DNA of 64,000 bases from Opacimonas immobilis. Its GTDB lineage: Bacteria > Pseudomonadota > Gammaproteobacteria > Enterobacterales > Alteromonadaceae. Positions 1 through 7,843 of the stretch are shown piece after piece. The position numbers and the translations under genes were made by a program. The notes beneath the pieces were generated by a model. That model made no database searches. It was given only the letters and a program-made list of their open reading frames with translations, and had not been told where the DNA came from. The DNA is taken from the NCBI RefSeq assembly GCF_048282545.1, contig NZ_CP182485.1, positions 930,001 to 994,000 on the forward strand, written 5' to 3'. Every line of letters begins with the position of its first letter. Position 1 is the first letter of the stretch.

Positions 1-1
1 G

Positions 2-685
2 AAGCGCGAGTTCAGTGTCGAATGTAATGTTGGTAAGCCGCAAGTTGCTTACCGTGAAACCATTCGTTCAACGGTTGAAGTCGAAGGTAAATTTGTACGT
101 CAATCTGGCGGTAAAGGTCAATTCGGTCATGTGTGGTTGCGTTTAGAGCCACAAGAAGAAGGTGCAGGCTATGAATTCGTTAATGAAATCGTTGGCGGTG
201 TTGTACCAAAAGAATACATTCCAGCGGTAGATAAAGGTTGCCAAGAACAGATGCAATCGGGCGTATTAGCTGGTTATCCCATGTTAGACGTAAAAGTCAC
301 ATTGTATGATGGTTCATATCACGATGTTGACAGTTCTGAGATGGCGTTTAAAATTGCAGGCTCTATGGGCTTCAAAAAAGGTGCACTTGATGCATCTCCA
401 GTGCTCCTAGAACCAGTAATGAAAGTCGAAGTAACCACTCCGGAAGAGTGGATGGGCGATGTGGTGGGTGACCTCAACCGTCGTCGCGGCTTGATTGAAG
501 GAATGGAAGATGGTGTTGCGGGGATTAAGATTGTCCGTGCTAAAGTGCCTCTTTCTGAAATGTTTGGGTATGCCACTGATTTGCGTTCAGCCACGCAAGG
601 ACGTGCATCCTATTCGATGGAATTCTTTAATTATTCTGAGGCGGCATCGAATGTTGCTCAGGCGATTATCGAATCTCGTCAATAA
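2..685 (+). CDS. fusA: Elongation factor G, C-terminal part (5' truncated by window edge)
   Basis: This is the last 227 residues of a protein of about 700, read in frame 2 from the window edge. EF-G is the cytoplasmic GTPase that drives translocation on the ribosome and, with RRF, ribosome recycling. The GTPase domain lies outside the window. What is visible is domain IV, recognised by VGKPQVAYRETIR and SGGKGQFGHVW, and domain V with the conserved RRGLIEGMEDG stretch. The gene ends at TAA, 66 bases before tuf on the same strand, as in the bacterial str operon (rpsL-rpsG-fusA-tuf). The identification is certain. Only the start is missing. Confidence 0.97.
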   Translation, partial: KREFSVECNVGKPQVAYRETIRSTVEVEGKFVRQSGGKGQFGHVWLRLEPQEEGAGYEFVNEIVGGVVPKEYIPAVDKGCQEQMQSGVLAGYPMLDVKVTLYDGSYHDVDSSEMAFKIAGSMGFKKGALDASPVLLEPVMKVEVTTPEEWMGDVVGDLNRRRGLIEGMEDGVAGIKIVRAKVPLSEMFGYATDLRSATQGRASYSMEFFNYSEAASNVAQAIIESRQ

Positions 686-751
686 TTTTTATTAGCAGGT
701 TTGGTCCGGTCTTGTGTGGTCGGGCTTTTCAAAAAATTAGGAAACTTAGCA

Positions 752-1936
752 ATGGCAAAAGAAAAGTTTGAACGTACGAAACCGCACGTTAACGTAGGTA
801 CAATCGGCCACGTTGACCACGGTAAAACGACATTAACCGCAGCGATCACTACTGTACTAGCAAAGACTTACGGTGGTTCAGCGCAAGCATTCGATCAAAT
901 CGACAACGCTCCAGAAGAGCGTGAGCGTGGTATCACGATCGCAACTTCACACGTAGAATATGACACACCAACACGCCACTACGCGCACGTAGACTGCCCA
1001 GGACACGCTGACTATGTTAAAAACATGATCACTGGTGCTGCACAGATGGACGGTGCGATTTTGGTGGTTGCGGCGACTGATGGCCCAATGCCACAGACTC
1101 GTGAGCACATCCTATTAGGTCGTCAGGTTGGCGTACCTTACATCATCGTATTCATGAACAAGTGTGACATGGTTGACGATGAAGAATTATTAGAATTAGT
1201 CGAGATGGAAGTTCGTGAACTTCTTTCTGAATATGAATTCCCAGGTGACGACTTACCAGTTATCCAAGGTTCTGCATTAAAAGCGCTTGAAGGCGAAGCA
1301 GAATGGGAAGCGAAAATCATCGAACTAGGCGAAGCCTTAGATTCATACATCCCAGAGCCAGAGCGTGACATCGATAAGCCGTTCATCTTGCCAATCGAAG
1401 ATGTATTCTCAATCTCTGGTCGTGGTACTGTTGTAACCGGTCGTGTTGAGCAAGGTATCATCAAAGTTGGTGAAGAAGTCGAAATCGTTGGTATCAAAGA
1501 GACTACGACTACTACTTGTACTGGTGTAGAGATGTTCCGTAAGCTGCTTGACGAAGGTCGTGCAGGTGAGAACGTTGGTGTTCTATTACGTGGTACTAAG
1601 CGTGATGAAGTTGAACGTGGTCAAGTATTGGCGAAGCCTGGTTCAATCAACCCACACACTAAGTTTGAAGCAGAAGTATACGTACTAAGCAAAGACGAAG
1701 GTGGCCGTCATACGCCATTCTTCAAAGGCTATCGTCCACAGTTCTACTTCCGTACGACTGACGTAACAGGTGCGGTAGAGCTACCTGAAGGCGTAGAGAT
1801 GGTTATGCCAGGCGACAACTTGAAGTTTGTTGTTGAGCTTATTGCACCTATCGCGATGGACGAAGGTTTACGCTTCGCAATCCGTGAAGGTGGCCGTACA
1901 GTAGGTGCGGGCGTTGTTGCCAAGATTATTGACTAA
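752..1936 (+). CDS. tuf: Elongation factor Tu
   Basis: EF-Tu delivers aminoacyl-tRNA to the ribosomal A site as a GTP complex. The protein has 394 residues, the usual length. The G1 loop GHVDHGKT is at residues 19-26, DCPGH near 81 and NKCD near 136, followed by beta-barrel domains II and III. I place the start at the ATG at 752, giving MAKEKFERTKPHVNVGT, with TTAGGA about ten bases upstream. An in-frame upstream extension would add residues that EF-Tu does not have. It follows fusA closely and is closed by a strong terminator, so it is the last gene of its operon. Many gammaproteobacteria carry a second tuf elsewhere. Confidence 0.98.
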   Translation: MAKEKFERTKPHVNVGTIGHVDHGKTTLTAAITTVLAKTYGGSAQAFDQIDNAPEERERGITIATSHVEYDTPTRHYAHVDCPGHADYVKNMITGAAQMDGAILVVAATDGPMPQTREHILLGRQVGVPYIIVFMNKCDMVDDEELLELVEMEVRELLSEYEFPGDDLPVIQGSALKALEGEAEWEAKIIELGEALDSYIPEPERDIDKPFILPIEDVFSISGRGTVVTGRVEQGIIKVGEEVEIVGIKETTTTTCTGVEMFRKLLDEGRAGENVGVLLRGTKRDEVERGQVLAKPGSINPHTKFEAEVYVLSKDEGGRHTPFFKGYRPQFYFRTTDVTGAVELPEGVEMVMPGDNLKFVVELIAPIAMDEGLRFAIREGGRTVGAGVVAKIID

Positions 1937-1952
1937 TACATGTTAGTTATTG

Positions 1953-1979
1953 AAAAAGCTCGCTTCGGCGAGCTTTTTT
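1953..1979 (+). terminator. Rho-independent terminator of fusA-tuf
   Basis: A perfect stem AAAAAGCTCGC / GCGAGCTTTTT closes on a stable TTCG tetraloop and ends in six Ts, starting 17 bases after the tuf stop codon. It separates the str operon from the degraded stretch that follows. Confidence 0.93.
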
Positions 1980-2077
1980 GTATCTGGTGGTTGGAGTACC
2001 CATTGTCTGGAATTTAGAATTTAGTGGATTCGCAGACACACAGGTACCATGCCACATCCTTTTTCGTTGTGATCTAT

Positions 2078-2465
2078 ATGAAAATCTTTTTTGAAGTTCA
2101 TTATTTATATTATTTAACGCAATATTTACCAGGTAACTGATGCGGAATATCTTGACGTGTTTTGGGTTGATGAGTTTGATCACTCAAAGGCATATTACAA
2201 ACATCAAAGAGCCGATTGGATCGTGTTTGGGGATACAGTAGAAGATTTGGATGACATCCATCAATACAGTAAAACTACGCTAATGCAACATGGGATTTGA
2301 CCGAAAATTTTCTATTATGATGTTTCAGAATGTCCTACGACAGTGCGATTTGTTGAGGGGCAACACAAGCTACAGAGACTACAAACCCGTTTTCCAAGTT
2401 CAATTGAGAAAATGCGCCCAGCGAATTGCGGTTTATTTGATACAAAATTAATACCACGCAATTAA
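2078..2465 (+). pseudogene. Degraded CDP-glycerol glycerophosphotransferase-like gene
   Basis: The 634 bases between tuf and the GH16 gene hold no intact gene but do hold clear protein remnants. An ATG at 2078 opens MKIFFEVHYLYYLTQYLPG before a stop at 2138-2140. In another frame, 2118-2465 encodes pieces such as ADWIVFGDTVEDLDDIHQ, KTTLMQHGI, FYYDVSE, TTVRFVEGQHKLQRLQ and FPSSIEKM, interrupted by TGA at 2298-2300. From memory, these strings occur in this order in intact CDP-glycerol glycerophosphotransferase family proteins (teichoic-acid-type glycosyl/glycerophosphate transferases), but far apart. This implies at least one frameshift, one nonsense mutation and two internal deletions. The family call rests on recollection of conserved strings and needs a profile search. 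Bases 1980-2077 show nothing recognisable. Confidence 0.6.
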
Positions 2466-2492
2466 CCGAATAGGAACAAGTTGAAAATATAA

Positions 2493-2506
2493 TGTAAGCG
2501 CTTTCA
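2493..2506. promoter_or_regulatory. LacI-family operator-like palindrome upstream of the GH16 gene
   Basis: TGTAAGCGCTTTCA is a near-perfect inverted repeat (one mismatch in seven) centred on GC. It matches the TGTAAGCGCTTACA type bound by LacI/CcpA-like regulators of glycoside hydrolase genes in other marine bacteria. It lies 65 bases upstream of the GH16 start, where it could overlap the promoter. It differs from the AACTTAA-type palindrome at the sucrose phosphorylase gene, so the LacI protein in this window is probably not its ligand. Confidence 0.55.
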
Positions 2507-2570
2507 TTATTACTTTTCATTAACTTATCTTTGCTGTATGGTTACGGTGTTTTAAAGAAAAGAGCGTGAT

Positions 2571-4523
2571 ATGAAATTTTTAATAAAATATTGGTTGGTG
2601 ATGGTGTTTGTCCCATTCTCAGCACTGGCAGGTTGGGAAGTCACATGGATCGAACGCTTTGATGGCACTGGTGTCAACTGGAACAACTGGACGGCGCAAA
2701 CCAACGCTAATTACAATAATGAAGTCCAGTGTTACACTGATGATGAAACATCCGCTAACCGTAACTATGAAGTATCAGACGGCACATTAAAAATTATCTC
2801 TCGCCGCATGAATATCAATTGTCCTGGGCAAAATGGACGTTTTCGTGAGTGGACTTCAGGTCGTTTGAACTCCAAAGATAAGGCAGAATTTTTGTATGGC
2901 AGAATTGAAACGCGTTTGCGTTTTAATGATTTACGCCATGGCACGTGGCCTGCATTTTGGGCGTTAGAAAATCGCATCCAAGAACAACCCATCGCGGGTG
3001 ATAACGACAACGTTGGTTGGCCAAATCGTGGGGCAGGTGAAATCGATATATGGGAATGGCACGGAAATAATGGTAACAGTTATATTACGGCATTCCATAA
3101 CTCAACCCGCTATGCTGGCAGCGACGCATGTGGTGCTGTCGCTTATTATAACTACCCTAGTGGTGCTCCAGATGTACAGGATTTTCATGTATATGCAATG
3201 GAATGGACCGCTGATAGCATTAGTTTTCATATAAATGACACCGAAGTAGTGCGTTATGACATGCGCAGTTGTGACTTTTATGAAGAACCGATGTTCCTTC
3301 TGCTCAATGTCGCGATGGGTGGTACTTTAGGTGGTGCGATAGATTCATCTTTGGATACATCTACGTTAGAAGTCGATTATGTTGCGCGTTGTTTACCAAC
3401 GTCCTCAAACCAAGCTTCACGTTGTAATGAAACGACTCCATTGGCACTCGATGATGACAATGATGGAGTGGCCAATAGTGAAGATCAGTGTCCTGCGACG
3501 CAAGCCGATGCAAACGTCGATTATAGAGGATGCTTAGTTGTTCCGCCTGAGCAACTACCTGATGCACCCGAAACAGCTGCGCCAATACCTACAGTAGATG
3601 CCAATAATGTGATTTCCTTGTATTCAGATGTATATGAAAATATAACTAATATTGATTACAATCCAAACTGGAACCAAGCAACTCAAGTTGAAGAGCTTTT
3701 GATTGATGGCAATAACACGCTGGTTTATCGTGGTTTGAATTATCAGGGCACGGATTATGGTAACAATAAGCAAGATGTGAGTGATTATGACTTTTTGCAT
3801 ATTGATTATTGGACTAAGGACGCAGCCTACCTCGAATTATACCTAATCAGTCCAGGTCCTAATGAAAACCCAGTTAACTTACCCATCGAGCGTGCCCAGT
3901 GGCAAAGTGCGGTGGTGCCACTCAGTGAATACGAACAAGTCGTTGATTTAACAGATACATTTCAGCTCAAAATTATGGGTTCAGGAACGGTTTTTATTGA
4001 TAACATTTATTTTAGTCGAAGGGCTGACAATGGGAATACCAACCCAACAACTCCAACCAATCCAACTAACCCAACTAATCCAACCCCATCAAATAATGCG
4101 CCAACGATTAATTTGCTTGTAGCTCAAGCATCGCAAACGATTTCTCGTATTGATACAACCGATGGCAATGTAACTGTAATTGCTCAAGTTCAAGATGATG
4201 ATAGTAATGACTCACACACAATTGAGTGGAGTATAAGTGGTGTATCCAGCCATAATGTAAATAATGCACAACTCACATTTTCTCCAGCTGCAATCACTGC
4301 AGATCAAGTTATCATCAGTGCGACGGTAACGGATTCAGGCTCTCCGGCATTAAGTACCACAGCGTCGAGTACCTTAGATGTGTTTACCCCTGTAACAACG
4401 CCTTCGACTGCAGTAACTCCGGCAACAAATGATTCAGGAGGGTCTACAGGCGGTATTGTAAGCGCCTACTGGTTAGTGGGGCTTGGGTTATTGGTTTTAT
4501 GGAGAAGAAAAAGCCTTTTGTAG
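2571..4523 (+). CDS. Secreted GH16 family glucanase (laminarinase-like), multidomain
   Basis: This is a 650-residue exported glycoside hydrolase. A signal peptide ends at SALA|GW (residue 20). The GH16 domain spans about 21-275 with the catalytic signature GEIDIWEWHG, nucleophile E157, D159 and acid/base E162. GTWPAFWAL and the overall layout point to endo-1,3-beta-glucanase (laminarinase, GH16_3) rather than agarase. Next come a calcium-binding thrombospondin-type-3 motif (DDDNDGVANSEDQCP, near 290-320) and a beta-sandwich carbohydrate-binding-like domain (about 341-484) of a kind common after marine GH16 domains. A TNP-repeat linker, an Ig/cadherin-like domain (about 514-615) and a GlyGly-CTERM-like tail (SGGSTGG, hydrophobic helix, WRRK) complete it. 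The tail suggests rhombosortase-dependent surface release. The exact substrate is inferred. Confidence 0.88.
   Translation: MKFLIKYWLVMVFVPFSALAGWEVTWIERFDGTGVNWNNWTAQTNANYNNEVQCYTDDETSANRNYEVSDGTLKIISRRMNINCPGQNGRFREWTSGRLNSKDKAEFLYGRIETRLRFNDLRHGTWPAFWALENRIQEQPIAGDNDNVGWPNRGAGEIDIWEWHGNNGNSYITAFHNSTRYAGSDACGAVAYYNYPSGAPDVQDFHVYAMEWTADSISFHINDTEVVRYDMRSCDFYEEPMFLLLNVAMGGTLGGAIDSSLDTSTLEVDYVARCLPTSSNQASRCNETTPLALDDDNDGVANSEDQCPATQADANVDYRGCLVVPPEQLPDAPETAAPIPTVDANNVISLYSDVYENITNIDYNPNWNQATQVEELLIDGNNTLVYRGLNYQGTDYGNNKQDVSDYDFLHIDYWTKDAAYLELYLISPGPNENPVNLPIERAQWQSAVVPLSEYEQVVDLTDTFQLKIMGSGTVFIDNIYFSRRADNGNTNPTTPTNPTNPTNPTPSNNAPTINLLVAQASQTISRIDTTDGNVTVIAQVQDDDSNDSHTIEWSISGVSSHNVNNAQLTFSPAAITADQVIISATVTDSGSPALSTTASSTLDVFTPVTTPSTAVTPATNDSGGSTGGIVSAYWLVGLGLLVLWRRKSLL
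4039..4086 (+). repeat. Short in-frame repeats encoding a Thr-Asn-Pro linker
   Basis: Imperfect nine-base units of the form CCAACTAAY/CCAACAACT encode a (T-N-P)n hinge between the carbohydrate-binding-like domain and the Ig-like domain of the GH16 protein. Such repeats are prone to slippage, so linker length may vary among strains. Confidence 0.75.
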
Positions 4524-4529
4524 AGGTGA

Positions 4530-4558
4530 CACCAAGTAGACATTGGTGCATACTTTAA
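4530..4558 (+). terminator. Weak candidate terminator after the GH16 gene
   Basis: A six-base stem CACCAA / TTGGTG with a seven-base loop begins seven bases after the GH16 stop. The following stretch is T-rich but interrupted (CATACTTTAATT). The stem is short, so this is only a candidate. Confidence 0.3.
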
Positions 4559-4586
4559 TTTTTGAAAATTAGATTTCTATACGGAC

Positions 4587-5639
4587 ATGATACTGCTGTT
4601 AATTTACATTGGTGTGGCATTGGGCTTTTCTTTTTTGTGCTCCATTGCCGAAGCGGTTATTTTGAGTGTGTCGAGCGCACATATCTCGGTACTCAAGAAA
4701 AAGCGCAACGCCAGTGGCCAGATCCTTGAAGATCTCACGCAAGATATCAATAAACCGCTTTCGGCGATATTAACCCTCAATACTATTGCACATACGATGG
4801 GCGCAGCAGGCGCCGGTGCGCAAGCGGCAAAAGTATTTGGGGATGCGTATTTAGGGCTCATTTCTGCGGTGTTAACGCTGTTGATTTTGGTGTTCTCAGA
4901 AATTATACCCAAGACCCTTGGCGCGACGTTTTGGCGTCAACTGGCTCCGGTTACTGCGTATTTTTTGAAGTATTTAATACTTATACTGTATCCATTTGTG
5001 GTCATGTCCAGAAAGCTCACCTCAGGATTTACTGAAGAATCACCATTAAAAGGGCTATCTCGAGAAGAACTGCACGCGATGGCTGAAGTCTCAGGGCAAG
5101 AGGGGCAATTAGCTGCGCATGAAGCGAATATCCTCAAAAGTCTTATGTCACTTCACGAAATGACGATTCGTCAAGCCATGACGCATCGCAAGGACGTATT
5201 TTCTGTCCCTCAAGATATGACGGTGGATGCTTTTTGTAACGAGCATGCGCATGTGCAGTTTTCGCGTATTCCGATCTTCGAAGAAGGTGATGCCGAAAAA
5301 ATTGTTGGATTTGTCATGAAAACCGATGTTTTAATCGCACAAGCGCAAGGCAAACATCATTATCCTCTGATTGATTTCAAAAAGGACATGCCGGCGTTGC
5401 TCAGCTCGATGCCGTTATCGAGTACGTTTGATAAATTTTTATCACATAAAGTCCACATGCTACATGTGATAGACGAGTACGGCGGCTTAGAAGGCATCTT
5501 GACTATGGAAGATTTGTTAGAGGCACTCTTAGGTGTGGATATTCAGGATGAAACCGATGAAAACATGAGTCTACGACAAGTTGCTAAGGCACTAGCTCAG
5601 TCACGTCGTCAAGAAAAAGCCAGCAAGGTATCCAAATGA
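4587..5639 (+). CDS. CNNM (DUF21) and CBS domain membrane protein, HlyC/CorC-like
   Basis: A 350-residue inner membrane protein. The N-terminal DUF21/CNNM transmembrane domain covers about 1-165, with hydrophobic segments near 1-25, 62-85, 90-112 and 120-145 and the family signature EIIPKTLGA. A cytoplasmic pair of CBS motifs follows (about 190-310; IRQAMTHRKDVFSV and YGGLEGILTMEDLLEALLG). CNNM proteins are linked to magnesium or cobalt efflux and divalent cation homeostasis. CBS pairs bind adenine nucleotides and sense energy state. The C-terminal CorC_HlyC transporter-associated domain of longer relatives is missing. It is a single gene, convergent with the next one. Ion specificity cannot be told from sequence. 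Confidence 0.85.
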   Translation: MILLLIYIGVALGFSFLCSIAEAVILSVSSAHISVLKKKRNASGQILEDLTQDINKPLSAILTLNTIAHTMGAAGAGAQAAKVFGDAYLGLISAVLTLLILVFSEIIPKTLGATFWRQLAPVTAYFLKYLILILYPFVVMSRKLTSGFTEESPLKGLSREELHAMAEVSGQEGQLAAHEANILKSLMSLHEMTIRQAMTHRKDVFSVPQDMTVDAFCNEHAHVQFSRIPIFEEGDAEKIVGFVMKTDVLIAQAQGKHHYPLIDFKKDMPALLSSMPLSSTFDKFLSHKVHMLHVIDEYGGLEGILTMEDLLEALLGVDIQDETDENMSLRQVAKALAQSRRQEKASKVSK

Positions 5640-5656
5640 TTAAAGCAAAAGAAAGG

Positions 5657-6109
5657 TCAGTGTAGCTGGCCGTCGTCATAAAAGAATTTGTGCCACATAC
5701 TCAAGTGTTCCATGAAGCGAGATTTAGTCGCAGCGCTCACTTCATCCACTTCTAACAAATCATCCGGGATTTCACCTAAAATTCGCCAAAAAGTCAGCGC
5801 TTGGGCACCGCAAGCAAGCACTTGAGCACAGTTAGCATTGGCATTGTCTGAGGTGATGTATGCTTGGGTTTTATAAACCAAATCCGTCATTTCAGAGGGC
5901 ATTTTATCAATTTGCGCTAAGCTATTTTTAAATATATTACGCAAAGCGTGCCAGTGATCGTTGTCATCTGACACATCTCGCTGAGTAGCCATTACACTGC
6001 TCTGAATCGCATTGATGTGCTGTAAAATATCAAAATTGAGTTGATGTAAACTCGCAAATAATGGCTCTTTTTCAATTAACCTTGGATCGATAAATCGTTC
6101 TTCTGACAT
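5657..6109 (-). CDS. Conserved-looking hypothetical protein, 150 residues
   Basis: I do not recognise this protein. It has 150 residues, is acidic, soluble and predicted mostly helical, with no signal peptide or membrane segment. Two long amphipathic stretches (about 20-75 and 95-125) suggest a helical bundle. It contains an isolated NCAQVLACGAQALTFWRILGE segment around 93-113. The start ATG gives MSEERFIDPRLIEKEP. It is convergent with the CNNM gene (17 bases between stops) and divergent from nhaD. Codon use looks like its neighbours, so it is probably a real gene. I cannot assign a function. Confidence 0.7.
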   Translation of the reverse strand: MSEERFIDPRLIEKEPLFASLHQLNFDILQHINAIQSSVMATQRDVSDDNDHWHALRNIFKNSLAQIDKMPSEMTDLVYKTQAYITSDNANANCAQVLACGAQALTFWRILGEIPDDLLEVDEVSAATKSRFMEHLSMWHKFFYDDGQLH

Positions 6110-6318
6110 GGTTCCTCACTTCATTTTTACATGGCTAACAATCATTTAACAGCAATCATTATGCAAAATAGGTATTATTAGTAGTGGAAATGGTCTTGCA
6201 GGCGTTGATAAATAAGGGAAATGTCATTTTACTCCCTTTGCGACTACCAAAGTCTAATTCAGATACTAGCACAAATGGATACTCTTAGTAGTAGATTATT
6301 GTTTTTAAGGTAAATTTT

Positions 6319-7740
6319 ATGCGAACTTTCACACTTCTTATGATGGTGTTGTTGACTGCGTTTGCCCCAGCTGCGATGGCTGGAGGTGGCGGCGGGCTAA
6401 CAATAGACCTCACAGCAACGGCTGCAGGCTTTTTGGCAATAGGTGTCTTCGTTGTGGCTTATACCGCGGTTATTTTTGAAGAACAGATTCACATGCGCAA
6501 ATCCAAGCCTGTTTTATTGGCTGCTGGCGTGATTTGGATCATTATTGCCTTTGTCTACATGGGGACGGATAAACGTCACTTAGTAGAAGAAGGGATTCGT
6601 CATAATTTCCTTGAATACGCAGAACTCTTTTTCTTCCTACTTGTGGCAATGACTTACATTAATGCGATGCTTGAGCGCGGCGTGTTTGATGAGTTGCGCA
6701 ATCGTTTGGTCAGACGCGGATACAGCTATAAAGCCCTATTTTGGTTGACTGGCGTATTGGCGTTCTTTATTTCACCGATTGCCGATAACCTAACCACTGC
6801 GTTGGTGATGTGTGCGGTGATCATGGCTGTAGGTCGTGATAACCCCAGCTTCATTGCGCTTGGGTGTATCAATATTGTGGTCAGCGCTAATGCGGGTGGC
6901 GCGTTCAGCCCATTTGGTGACATTACCACCTTGATGGTCTGGCAAAAAGGCATTTTGGATTTCCATGAATTCTTTGCGTTATTCATTCCATCAGTTGTGA
7001 ATTTTTTAATACCAGCAGTAATTATGTCGTTCGCTATTCCGAAAGGTAATCCACCACCATTGGCAGACGACAATGATGGCCCTGCTATCAAGCGTGGTGG
7101 CATGCGTATTGTTGGTTTCTTTTTATTAACGATTGTTACCGCGGTGAGCTTCCATAATTTTTTACATATACCGCCTGTGTTTGGCATGATGTTCGGTTTG
7201 GTATATTTGAAGTTATTTGGTTACTACCTCAAAACCGTCGAAAAAACCTATGCAGCATTGAACGATGCGATTCCAGGTGCGGCACCTAAACGTGCAGCAG
7301 ATGGCAAAGACAAGTTTGATATCTTTAACAAAGTCGCTCAGGCCGAGTGGGATACCTTATTCTTCTTCTATGGTGTTATTCTTGCGGTAGGTGGCTTAGG
7401 CTTTATGGGCTACTTGGCATTGGCGTCTGAATTCATGTACGTGCAACTTGGCACCACGACAGCCAATGTCTTGGTTGGGATCTTATCGGCCATCGTCGAT
7501 AACATTCCGGTCATGTTCGCGGTCTTGACAATGCAGCCTGAGATGAGTCATTCACAATGGTTATTGGTCACCCTTACAGCAGGTGTGGGCGGTAGTATGT
7601 TGTCGATTGGTTCTGCCGCTGGCGTTGCGCTAATGGGGCAAGCACGTGGCTACTATACATTCTTTGCACACCTCAAATGGACCTGGGCAATAGCCTTAGG
7701 CTATGCAGCGAGTATTATGGTGCACTTGGCGATTAACTAA
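6319..7740 (+). CDS. nhaD: Na+/H+ antiporter NhaD
   Basis: A 473-residue polytopic inner membrane protein with about 12-13 transmembrane segments and an N-terminal hydrophobic leader ending near AMAGG. NhaD exchanges internal sodium or lithium for external protons and is typical of halophilic and marine gammaproteobacteria. Family markers are SPIADNLTTALVM (about 150), SANAGGAFSPFGDITT (about 192-207), AIVDNIPVMFAVLTMQP in the second half and GGSMLSIGSAAGVALMG near the end. The paired discontinuous motifs with buried Asp and Ser/Thr are those of the ion transporter superfamily. It stands alone, with a 209-base upstream region and its own terminator. Confidence 0.95.
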   Translation: MRTFTLLMMVLLTAFAPAAMAGGGGGLTIDLTATAAGFLAIGVFVVAYTAVIFEEQIHMRKSKPVLLAAGVIWIIIAFVYMGTDKRHLVEEGIRHNFLEYAELFFFLLVAMTYINAMLERGVFDELRNRLVRRGYSYKALFWLTGVLAFFISPIADNLTTALVMCAVIMAVGRDNPSFIALGCINIVVSANAGGAFSPFGDITTLMVWQKGILDFHEFFALFIPSVVNFLIPAVIMSFAIPKGNPPPLADDNDGPAIKRGGMRIVGFFLLTIVTAVSFHNFLHIPPVFGMMFGLVYLKLFGYYLKTVEKTYAALNDAIPGAAPKRAADGKDKFDIFNKVAQAEWDTLFFFYGVILAVGGLGFMGYLALASEFMYVQLGTTTANVLVGILSAIVDNIPVMFAVLTMQPEMSHSQWLLVTLTAGVGGSMLSIGSAAGVALMGQARGYYTFFAHLKWTWAIALGYAASIMVHLAIN

Positions 7741-7771
7741 GCCTTAAGCATTTTAAAAAAGTAAAATCAAC

Positions 7772-7807
7772 AAACCCGAGTCTACTCTGTTAGCCTCGGG
7801 TTTTTTT
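7772..7807 (+). terminator. Rho-independent terminator of nhaD
   Basis: A nine-base perfect stem AAACCCGAG / CTCGGGTTT with a 14-base loop is followed by a run of Ts, 31 bases after the nhaD stop. Confidence 0.88.
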
Positions 7808-7843
7808 ATGTAAAATAAACCCAAATTCACATGATTAAACACT

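Noticed and set aside
1138..1497. A 119-codon antisense open frame within tuf
   Set aside because: Long antisense frames are common opposite highly biased genes such as tuf. Nothing supports expression.
1980..2077. The stretch directly after the tuf terminator considered as an insertion-sequence end
   Set aside because: No terminal inverted repeat pair, target duplication or transposase remnant is visible around it.
4039..4086. Short CCAACT-type repeats considered as a CRISPR or mobile repeat
   Set aside because: They are in frame, lack spacers and encode a Thr-Asn-Pro linker between domains of the GH16 protein.
6110..6318. The nhaD upstream region considered for a riboswitch
   Set aside because: I see no conserved helix set or expression platform in the 209 bases; only AT-rich sequence.
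6726..7187. A 153-codon antisense open frame within nhaD
   Set aside because: The nhaD reading frame is fully conserved and the antisense product is low-complexity with no recognisable feature.
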